This document shows, in pieces, positions 1-4,477 of a stretch of 6,138 bases of DNA (the stretch's first letter is position 1; each line of letters begins with the position of its first letter). Both the position numbers and the translations under genes were made by a program. Origin of the DNA: DATKMG01 sp035541995 (GTDB lineage: Bacteria; Acidobacteriota; Terriglobia; Versatilivoradales; Versatilivoraceae); contig DATKMG010000469.1 of the NCBI GenBank assembly GCA_035541995.1, positions 1 to 6,138 of the forward strand, read 5' to 3'. The notes beneath the pieces are model-generated. The model did not search any database, was not told where the DNA came from, and saw only the letters and a list, made by a program, of their open reading frames with translations.

Positions 1-252
1 TCATCGAAGAGTTCCAGCGGACGAATTCTCGGTCAGATAGCGGAGCGACACGGCAAGACACCCAGACAGGTAGTCCTGAACTTCCTGACCCGCCGCCAGC
101 CTGGAGTCTTCACCATCCCCAAATCTAGCCAGCCTGAACACGTTCGCGAAAACAGTGCGGGGAGTGGATGGGAGCTTGAAGCGGAAGATTTAAGCTTGAT
201 TGATCGAACCTTCCCAGCCCCTGACCATGACGTCCCCCTCGGAATCCTCTGA
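1..252 (+). CDS. Aldo/keto reductase, C-terminal part (5' end outside window)
   Basis: Frame 1 is open from the window edge to TGA at 250-252 and gives the last 83 residues of an aldo/keto reductase, a cytosolic NAD(P)H-dependent oxidoreductase with a TIM-barrel fold. What is visible: the helix IAERHGKTPRQVVLNF (residues 13-28 of the fragment), then TIPKSSQPEHVREN (38-51), which is the adenine-phosphate-binding Lys-Ser loop and following helix of the family, then the late helix ELEAEDLSLIDRTFPAP. The ending FPAPDHDVPLGIL resembles the YeaE-like branch of the family, where a short tail follows the FPAP-type motif. The catalytic Asp/Tyr/Lys/His residues lie upstream and cannot be checked. A hairpin follows directly, and the next gene is tRNA-Ser, so this gene ends its transcription unit. 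The family call is firm; the substrate is unknown. Confidence 0.93.
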   Translation, partial: SSKSSSGRILGQIAERHGKTPRQVVLNFLTRRQPGVFTIPKSSQPEHVRENSAGSGWELEAEDLSLIDRTFPAPDHDVPLGIL

Positions 253-256
253 ATCT

Positions 257-277
257 GGAACCTTGCCAAGGCATTCC
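257..277 (+). terminator. Hairpin after the aldo/keto reductase gene (terminator-like, no U tract)
   Basis: GGAA plus CCTT (257-264) can pair with AAGG (268-271) and TTCC (274-277) around a 3-nt loop and a 2-nt bulge, five bases after the TGA. There is no T run behind it, so intrinsic termination would be weak. It may instead be incidental, because it overlaps the -35 box proposed for the tRNA promoter. Confidence 0.35.
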
Positions 278-292
278 GGGATGGTTGATAAT
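263..292 (+). promoter_or_regulatory. Candidate sigma-70 promoter of tRNA-Ser
   Basis: TTGCCA at 263-268 matches the -35 consensus in five of six positions. GATAAT at 287-292 matches the -10 consensus in five of six. The spacer is 18 bp. The expected start near 299 leaves a leader of about 32 nt before the tRNA, which is normal for a separately transcribed tRNA gene. The downstream stretch is C/G-rich, as is common for stringently controlled stable-RNA promoters. The call rests on sequence match alone. Confidence 0.5.
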
Positions 293-331
293 AACTCGTC
301 ACCCTGCCTGAGGTGGTCACATCCACGACGC

Positions 332-421
332 GGAGGCGTGGCAGAGTGGTTAATCGCGGCGGTCTTGAAAACCGTTGTACCTTAACGGGTACCGGGGGTT
401 CGAATCCCTCCGCCTCCGCCA
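332..421 (+). tRNA. tRNA-Ser (anticodon UGA), CCA encoded
   Basis: This is a complete 90-nt type II (class with long variable arm) tRNA. The acceptor stem GGAGGCG (332-338) pairs with CGCCTCC (411-417), followed by discriminator G418 and an encoded CCA (419-421). The D-arm region carries GCAGAGTGGTTAATCGC. The anticodon stem GCGGT/ACCGT (359-363/371-375) encloses the loop CTTGAAA with the anticodon TGA at 366-368, which reads UCN serine codons. The long variable arm and the GGTTCGAATCC T-arm are as expected for a serine tRNA. Serine tRNA 3' ends are frequent attachment sites for integrases. I looked for a second copy of the 3' end in this window and found none, so there is no att pair here. 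Confidence 0.98.
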
Positions 422-735
422 TTGATTCAATGACTTACGGCGAAAGCCGAAGGCTCCCCTGGGGTGGTCTTCAGGTGGAAGATGCAGCTAGTGGCAGTTT
501 TGATGGCACTTTGGCCGAAAAAACTAGCGCTTCCACGGCCTGTTTCAAGTGCTTTGGACCCAGGTGGGCATAGCGTTGAGTCATCTTTATTGAATGATGC
601 CCAAATGCTCCACAGACTGGCGGCGCTTGGCTCCCACACGCGTGTGATAACGTCCTTTATCACAACCTACACCCAAGGGCGACGGCACAGTATGCTATGG
701 TCGCTTTTCACCAACCCGTAGTGCAGGATTGCAAC
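422..735. other. Gene-poor spacer after tRNA-Ser
   Basis: Short open frames exist here in several frames, but none has a ribosome-binding site or a recognisable domain, and they overlap one another or the tRNA gene. One plus-strand frame (464-721) ends with a stretch around LGSHTRVITSFITTYTQG that is faintly like the tail of a tyrosine recombinase; that is too weak to call. The one clear structure is a pair of overlapping palindromes at 635-664, listed separately. Confidence 0.5.
635..664. repeat. Two overlapping palindromes upstream of the HEPN-like gene (operator candidate)
   Basis: Positions 635-646 form the perfect 12-bp palindrome CACACGCGTGTG. Its last four bases also begin a second inverted repeat: TGTGATAA (643-650) and TTATCACA (657-664), perfect over 8 bp with a 6-bp spacer. 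The two cannot form as hairpins at the same time. The site ends 71 bp before the proposed start of the HEPN-like gene, which suits a regulator site or a leader hairpin. The TGTGA/TCACA ends recall CRP sites, but the 12-bp gap is wrong for CRP. Confidence 0.4.
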
Positions 736-1266
736 ATGCCGTTCACCACGCTGACCGACGAAGAAGAAAAAGAATTTCACCGGCTAAACCAGTTCTACTG
801 GAAGGAAGCCCTGCGATGCGAGAAGTCCAAGGCGTACCTGGCCGGATGCGTGATGCTTGGCTCCGCTCTGGAGACGCTGCTCACACTCATGATCAACTGC
901 TATTCCGAAGACGCAGACCAGACGGGAAAGGTTCCGATGAAGAAGGGCAAACCGAAGCCGCTGCCGGATTGGCAGTTCATTGAACTGCTCCGTGTCGCCA
1001 AAGCCGCAAACTGGCTTCCTTCCGCCTTGGATCTGAACGACGCCTGGAGCAGCAGGAAAGCGCGGATTGGCGACTATGCCGAGGTGGTGCGAATGGTGCG
1101 GAATCTGGCCCACCCCGCCCGGTATGCCGCAGACCACTATCGCAGCCGGGTCACGGCGAAATACTTGAAGCGGCATTTTGAGGTGGTTCTCCTGTGTCGA
1201 GACTGGCTTTCCGAGCGTAACAACAAATCCCTGCTGGAGCACATGAAGGCGGAAGGCATCAACTAG
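736..1266 (+). CDS. HEPN-like protein of unknown function
   Basis: This encodes a 176-residue, mostly helical soluble protein with no signal peptide or membrane segment. I chose ATG 736 because AGGA (725-728) sits 7 nt upstream; the in-frame ATG at 697 has no such site. The N-terminal helix (about 8-35) is followed by AGCVMLGSALETLLTLMINC (36-55), a pattern seen at the start of HEPN-type helical bundles. A Lys/Pro-rich loop (67-77) follows, then a helix with WLPSALDL. The signature is VRMVRNLAHPARY (118-130): Arg119 and His126 form Rx6H, the spacing typical of HEPN ribonuclease sites, and the RNxxHP arrangement also occurs in non-catalytic members such as DUF4145-type proteins. No nucleotidyltransferase (MNT) partner or other toxin/antitoxin partner is next to it, so it is an orphan. 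Its setting downstream of a tRNA gene and beside a mobile element suits accessory or defence cargo. The fold call is moderately sure; nuclease activity is inference. Confidence 0.7.
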   Translation: MPFTTLTDEEEKEFHRLNQFYWKEALRCEKSKAYLAGCVMLGSALETLLTLMINCYSEDADQTGKVPMKKGKPKPLPDWQFIELLRVAKAANWLPSALDLNDAWSSRKARIGDYAEVVRMVRNLAHPARYAADHYRSRVTAKYLKRHFEVVLLCRDWLSERNNKSLLEHMKAEGIN

Positions 1267-1299
1267 TCAAAGGTCCGAGAGGGAAATTGGAGGGAAACT

Positions 1300-1330
1300 G
1301 GGGTCACATCTCATTATTCATTATTTATCG
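1300..1330 (+). repeat. Left terminal inverted repeat of the element
   Basis: Begins GGGGTCACATCTCATTATT and continues CATTATTTATCG. It pairs with 1690-1718. It lies 34 bp after the stop codon of the HEPN-like gene. Confidence 0.7.
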
Positions 1331-1337
1331 ACACATG

Positions 1338-1362
1338 AAGAGAGTAGGGATCTCTCTTTTTT
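1338..1362 (+). terminator. Candidate intrinsic terminator downstream of the HEPN-like gene
   Basis: AAGAGAG (1338-1344) pairs with CTCTCTT (1352-1358) over 7 bp around a 7-nt loop, and the stem runs into six consecutive T (1357-1362). Only three of the seven pairs are G-C, so the stem is weak. It lies inside the mobile element, 72 bp after the HEPN-like stop, and so would serve that gene only because the element is present. Confidence 0.45.
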
Positions 1363-1571
1363 GGTTACCCCAGCAGCACGGAAACTAGGGTCGACTTTTG
1401 TTATTCGCTATTCCCGACGATCCCTGTCCGTCTCGAGATTTTGCGGGACACTGGAAAGTGGTCACCATACAATAGGGCCCTATCATGGTCTTACGGGGAA
1501 CGATCAGCCTCCTGTCCGGTCTCCTTCCCTGCCCGCCAAGGGAACGAGGAAAGAAGCCAGAATCGAGAATA

Positions 1572-1596
1572 AGCCTCCGGTGCCCGGATGGAGGCT
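1572..1596. repeat. Hairpin inside the mobile element
   Basis: AGCCTCC (1572-1578) and GGAGGCT (1590-1596) are perfectly complementary around an 11-nt G/C-rich loop. No T run follows on either strand, so it is not terminator-like. Internal hairpins near an end are recognised by Y1 (HUH) transposases in IS200/IS605-like elements; whether that applies here is inference. Confidence 0.45.
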
Positions 1597-1600
1597 CAGA

Positions 1601-1930
1601 TCACCATCGAGTAATAGGCAAGTCCTGATGATTCCGATAGTTGGACAAACACATGGGGTCGCTCCTTCCCTCGCACCATGGAGTGTGCCCGAAATAATAA
1701 ATAATGAGATGTGACGCCATTCTTGCCCTGTAGATCTCCGCAGCCTTCTTTACTTCCGGGGTTCCTTTCCGTCCTGGTCGCTTGCGAGGTAACCCAGCTC
1801 TGACTTTTCCAATCACCCGACTCCGAAAGATGCGCGGATTCTCGACAATCTCAGCATTATGATTCTTTTTCAATCGACTGATAAATCGTTTAATCCGTTG
1901 ATCGAGAGTTGTGCCGGTTGTTTGGTGCAT
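1601..1930 (-). pseudogene. Truncated small basic protein, 3' end replaced by mobile element
   Basis: The frame starts at ATG 1930; AAGGA lies about 10 nt upstream, which favours it over the GTG at 1951. The first 70 residues look native: MHQTTGTTLDQRIKRFISRL, then KNHNAEIVENPRIFRSRVIG, then a basic segment containing RAGLPRKRPGRKGTPEV and KKAAEIYRARM. The GLPRKRPGRKG stretch is AT-hook-like and suggests contact with nucleic acid. Similar small soil-bacterial proteins with a GRPRKPEV-like core continue beyond the equivalent of AAEIYR with a C-terminal helical part, as far as I recall. Here the frame enters the inverted repeat at 1718 and continues for about 38 residues of element-derived sequence to a stop at 1601. 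The missing C-terminus is not found on the far side of the element, where only 33 bp separate it from the HEPN-like gene. The function is not recognised with confidence. Confidence 0.5.
1690..1718 (-). repeat. Right terminal inverted repeat of the element
   Basis: On the minus strand it begins GGCGTCACATCTCATTATT and continues TATTATTTCG. It is the inverted partner of 1300-1330. The reading frame of the neighbouring minus-strand gene runs straight into it and gains an unrelated tail ending at 1601. Confidence 0.7.
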
Positions 1931-2232
1931 TGAAGCTTCTTCCTTCTGCACGGGATTCTCGTGAATTTAATTTTTTTCCCATCGAGTCGAACGGAACTTT
2001 TTCTCTATGCTTTTCCCCTTTTGTGGGTTTTACGGTCATGTTCTTACCAAAAAATAATGGCTTTAATTGCAATTGCCGATAATGGACTTTGTGGTCAAAA
2101 AGCCCATTCCCCTCGATCATCGAAATGATGTTTGCCTCTACCGAGGCATGGGAATAGACTTTCACACCCTCATGATCGTTTTCCTTTGTGGATAAGATTT
2201 CTGACATCCCCCTGAGACCTAATGAATGAGAG
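1931..2232. other. AT-rich intergenic region
   Basis: This lies between the broken minus-strand gene and the methyltransferase and should carry divergent promoters for both. T-rich and A-rich runs are clear (1968-1977, 2047-2056), and AATTGCAATT is a perfect 10-bp palindrome in the middle part (about 2066-2075). A minus-strand frame is open across the whole region. From ATG 2207 it would give about 105 residues (MSEILSTKENDHEGVKVYSH...) ending at 1890. It has no recognised motif, it overlaps the start of the broken gene in another frame, and its ribosome-binding site is poorly spaced. I leave it as unproven. No promoter pair here was convincing. Confidence 0.45.
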
Positions 2233-3216
2233 ATGGCACATCTGAGCTTTGACGATCGAATCGGACTGGTGTTTCTTTCCCTAAGTGTGATCTTTGTCAT
2301 AATCACTGCGTGGAGGTTCCGTGAGTTTAGAACGGCAGTTCGCCGGCTGGCTATTGTAATGATCATCTTGATGATCGCATTAGTTCTACTACACTTTCCT
2401 TACGACTTTGACACGCCATCGGCGGCTGCAAAAGCTTTTGACGATGAAAAATATTACATCAAAGAATTTGTGGGGGAAGCAGCACCAGAATTCGAAAACT
2501 TTCCTGAACTGCACCAACAGATTAAGCACGAAGTTGCCAGCTTCGTCGAACGCCATGCACTGAAAAAGAAGCATGTATTGGATATCGGTGCCGGAACAGG
2601 CTACTTGCAAGACATCGTTGACGACTATACCGGCCTTGACATTGCCCCCGCGGCACAACGTTACTTCCATAAGCGGTTTGTTGCAGGATCGGCGACCGCA
2701 CTTCCATTCCCAGATAACGAGTTCGATGCAGCCTGGTCGGTTTTCGTCTACGAACATGTCGTCAATCCAGAACGCGGATTCATGGAAGCCCGGCGTGTCG
2801 TTCGGAATGGCGGCTTGTTCTTCCTTTCTCCAGCCTGGAATTGCCCCACATGGTTAGCTGATGGGTACGAGGTCAGGCCATACAGCGATTTCAGCCTGCG
2901 AGAGAAGTTAGTCAAAGCAAGTCTGATCTTAAGGACTCTGCCAGCCTTCCAAGCGTACTATCGTTATCCGATTCGCGCTCTTCGCCTACTCTCCGCATAT
3001 TCTTCCCACGGACCTACAAAGTTACGATATAACCTGCTTCACCCCAATTATTCGAATTATTGGGAAGCCGACAGCGATGCCGTGAACTCGATTGATCGTT
3101 TTGAAGCTCTCCAATGGTTTCTCAGTCGTGGAGACGAGTGTCTGAACTGTTCCCTCCAACGGGGCTTCTGGTTCCAAGATGGGCCGCTTATTTTGCAGAT
3201 CAACAAACGACAATAG
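2233..3216 (+). CDS. Membrane-anchored class I SAM-dependent methyltransferase
   Basis: This is a 327-residue protein. Two hydrophobic segments (about 11-27, LVFLSLSVIFVIITAW, and 39-54, LAIVMIILMIALVLLH) precede a Methyltransf_11-type domain at about 95-205. Visible motifs are motif I VLDIGAGTG (115-123), the acidic ribose-contact strand GLDIAP with Asp136, a post-I segment ALPFPDNEFDAAWS (156-169), YEHVVNPERGFMEARRVVR (173-191) and the strand GGLFFLSP. The C-terminal 120 residues are rich in Tyr, Trp and Arg, with CLNC at 303-306, and probably shape the acceptor site. The enzyme would use S-adenosylmethionine at the cytosolic face of the membrane; the substrate is unknown. Methyltransferases of this class often act on glycans, lipids or quinones. 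ATG 2233 has only a weak GAGAG upstream, but no later start would keep both membrane segments. It stands alone between two long spacers. Confidence 0.85.
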   Translation: MAHLSFDDRIGLVFLSLSVIFVIITAWRFREFRTAVRRLAIVMIILMIALVLLHFPYDFDTPSAAAKAFDDEKYYIKEFVGEAAPEFENFPELHQQIKHEVASFVERHALKKKHVLDIGAGTGYLQDIVDDYTGLDIAPAAQRYFHKRFVAGSATALPFPDNEFDAAWSVFVYEHVVNPERGFMEARRVVRNGGLFFLSPAWNCPTWLADGYEVRPYSDFSLREKLVKASLILRTLPAFQAYYRYPIRALRLLSAYSSHGPTKLRYNLLHPNYSNYWEADSDAVNSIDRFEALQWFLSRGDECLNCSLQRGFWFQDGPLILQINKRQ

Positions 3217-3577
3217 TGTTCCTACTGTTGCTTAAATCCAGACCTTTCCGAAGCGGTCGAGAATCAGCGGATTAAATTTGCTGTTCGAAAGCCATGATGA
3301 AGACAAAAAGAGTTCGTTGTCGACTCGCCGTCTTACATTCCATAACTTGTTTACTCCGATTTCAGTTGTGAAGGGCCTCATGAAGTCTATGCCATTAATG
3401 CCAGTGGGGGAAATCCCCGGCACCTGACTTCATCCTTCGGAGGGGGAACAAGTTAATTAGGATTTCCTTTGTGGGGCAGAAGCACAAAAGGGCAGGAGTT
3501 AAATAAGATCATCCTGTCAGCCGATAATCCATGGAGAACTCTTTTTTGAGATCAAGGAAGATTCAGGGGAGGTAGCC
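3217..3577. other. Intergenic region with palindromes, leader of the 3578 gene
   Basis: No gene is supported here; the minus-strand frame at 3232-3423 lacks a start signal and any familiar motif. The main features are a nested palindrome at 3380-3433 and a second small stem, CAGGA (3493-3497) with TCCTG (3512-3516). The loop of that stem contains TAAGAT (3504-3509), a possible -10 element without a matching -35. The region ends with a strong ribosome-binding site, AGGGGAGGT (3565-3573), 4-5 nt before ATG 3578. Confidence 0.5.
3380..3433. repeat. Nested 54-bp imperfect palindrome
   Basis: Three concentric stems are visible. The outer is ATGAAGTC (3380-3387) with GACTTCAT (3426-3433), the middle TGCC (3399-3402) with GGCA (3419-3422), and the inner GGGG (3407-3410) with CCCC (3415-3418) around AAAT. 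An 11-nt left-hand internal loop and a 4-nt bulge AGTG separate them. It lies 164 bp after the methyltransferase stop and 145 bp before the next gene, with no T run. It could be a structured RNA, a regulator site or a rho-independent-like structure that lacks its U tract. Confidence 0.45.
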
Positions 3578-4228
3578 ATGAAAAAAGCCGTCATCCAGTT
3601 CGCCGCCGTGCTGTTCCTGATTTCCATGTCTGCTGTAACCATATCTGCGCAGAACGTGAGCGCGGGGGTCTCGATCGCCAGCGGGCACAGTAGCTTCTAT
3701 CTCGCGATCGGAGATTATTACCATGTCCCTGAATCCCGGGTCGTGTATGTCAGTGATCATTATCGTATTCGGGATGAGGAACTCCCTGTGGTATTTTTCC
3801 TTGCATCCAGGGCCCATGTGGATCCGCAGGTCATTATTGATCTTCGGATGCGGCATCGGTTGAGCTGGCTTGACATAACTTTCCACTATGGGCTGACGCC
3901 CGAGATCTACTATGTCCCTGTTACGCGCGTGGGGCCCCCCTACGGGAATGCCTATGGTCACTACAAAAAACACCAGAAGGACTACAAAAAGGTTGTCCTC
4001 GTAGATGACGATGTGGTCAACCTCGTCAACCTGCGCTTCATGTCCGAGTACCACGGCAAACCTGCAGAGGTGGTCATGGACAGAAGAGGGAGGGGCGAGA
4101 GATTTGTTGCCATGAACGATGAGTTCCGCGAGGAAAAGAGAACACACGGGGATCGCGATGATGATAGAGGGAACGGAAAGGATAAGCACGAAAAGGGAAA
4201 GGACAAGAAGGAGAAAAACAAAGGCTAG
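3578..4228 (+). CDS. Exported protein with Lys/Asp-rich tail, unknown function
   Basis: This is a 216-residue protein with a clear Sec signal peptide: MKK, hydrophobic 5-20 and a likely cut after residue 24 (TISA/QN). The mature part has a conserved-looking core at 40-115 containing FYLAIGDYYHVPESRVV, an EELPVVFFLASRAHVDPQVI block and a WLDITFHYGLTPEIYYVPV block. The paired pattern of Pro-Val turns and aromatic strands suggests a small helical/beta domain seen in other environmental bacteria. GPPYGNAYGHYKKH (119-132) and the VNLVNLRFMSEYHGKPAE block (147-164) follow. The last 30 residues are almost only K, D, E, G, R and N, a disordered charged tail that could bind metal ions, polysaccharide or nucleic acid outside the cytoplasm. 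Start choice is firm because AGGGGAGGT sits 4-5 nt upstream. It is transcribed alone and faces the next gene. I do not recognise a named function. Confidence 0.85.
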   Translation: MKKAVIQFAAVLFLISMSAVTISAQNVSAGVSIASGHSSFYLAIGDYYHVPESRVVYVSDHYRIRDEELPVVFFLASRAHVDPQVIIDLRMRHRLSWLDITFHYGLTPEIYYVPVTRVGPPYGNAYGHYKKHQKDYKKVVLVDDDVVNLVNLRFMSEYHGKPAEVVMDRRGRGERFVAMNDEFREEKRTHGDRDDDRGNGKDKHEKGKDKKEKNKG

Positions 4229-4477
4229 GGAAATGGTCATGGCCGGAATGGTTGAGGGGATACCGTGAAGGATGCAGGCTAACTCACAAAGCAGCAAGCA
4301 GAGGTGTGGGGGCGGATGGGACTTAATTAATCCAAGCCGCCGTATCCCATGTTTATTAGCTTCCGAGGTATGAGTTGAAGGTGCGCCGCATCCCAAGGGC
4401 GACCCCTTACGGCGGCTGTTGTTAGCCGCCTTGGACAACAAGACGCCCGCCCGTGCGGCAATGATCGCGCAAATTCC
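4229..4477. other. Hairpin-rich spacer between convergent genes
   Basis: Two convergent genes end here. Besides the strong hairpin at 4411-4430, GGCGG (4311-4315) and ATGGGA (4316-4321) are complementary to CCGCC (4337-4341) and TCCCAT (4345-4350) in crossing order, which would allow a pseudoknot. A 12-bp near-repeat CGCCGTATCCCA / CGCCGCATCCCA occurs at about 4338-4349 and 4384-4395. No gene is supported. Confidence 0.4.
4411..4430. terminator. Strong hairpin between convergent genes
   Basis: GGCGGCT (4411-4417) pairs perfectly with AGCCGCC (4424-4430) around the 6-nt loop GTTGTT. It lies 182 bp past the plus-strand stop and 48 bp past the minus-strand stop. Neither side has a long T run, so it is a terminator or mRNA 3'-end stabiliser candidate, better placed for the minus-strand gene. 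Confidence 0.45.

Larger units (their letters stand above)
1300..1718. mobile_element. Inverted-repeat-bounded element (MITE-like or relic IS), about 419 bp
   Basis: The two ends are inverted copies of each other. The left end (1300-1330) starts GGGGTCACATCTCATTATT and the right end, read on the minus strand from 1718 to about 1690, starts GGCGTCACATCTCATTATT; both then continue with ATTATTT. Only two substitutions fall in the first 27 bases before the copies drift. The ends interrupt a minus-strand gene at the right side. Inside I find no transposase: the longest frame (1361-1714 plus) has no recognisable motif. A perfect 7-bp stem AGCCTCC/GGAGGCT (1572-1578/1590-1596) lies in the interior, and a terminator-like hairpin lies just inside the left end. 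No target-site duplication is obvious. Similar AT-rich ends beginning GGGGTCA occur beside IS200-like/REP-associated Y1 transposases as I remember them, so a non-autonomous derivative is possible. Confidence 0.6.

Noticed and set aside
400..421. att core: second copy of the tRNA-Ser 3' end
   Set aside because: No repeat longer than about 8 bases was found elsewhere in the window.
33..422. Minus-strand open frame of 129 codons across the aldo/keto reductase end and tRNA-Ser
   Set aside because: It is antisense to a certain protein-coding frame and a certain tRNA gene, with no family resemblance.
313..573. Plus-strand frames through tRNA-Ser
   Set aside because: They read through the tRNA gene and have no ribosome-binding site.
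643..664. CRP site, suggested by TGTGA and TCACA ends
   Set aside because: The gap between the half-sites is 12 bp, whereas CRP needs 6.
784..1242. Minus-strand frame of 152 codons inside the HEPN-like gene
   Set aside because: It is a shadow of the plus-strand gene, which has the ribosome-binding site and a recognisable signature.
1361..1714. 117-codon plus-strand frame inside the mobile element
   Set aside because: It starts with a non-ATG codon (TTG), has no ribosome-binding site, ends inside the terminal repeat and shows no transposase motif (no HUH or Y1 residues seen).
3461..3577. Possible GEMM (cyclic di-GMP) riboswitch before the exported-protein gene
   Set aside because: The conserved tetraloop/receptor pattern and core purines are not present; only a 5-bp stem is seen.
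3563..4441. 292-codon minus-strand frame over the exported-protein gene
   Set aside because: The plus-strand gene has a signal peptide, a strong ribosome-binding site and a coherent domain; the antisense frame is hydrophobic through complementarity only.
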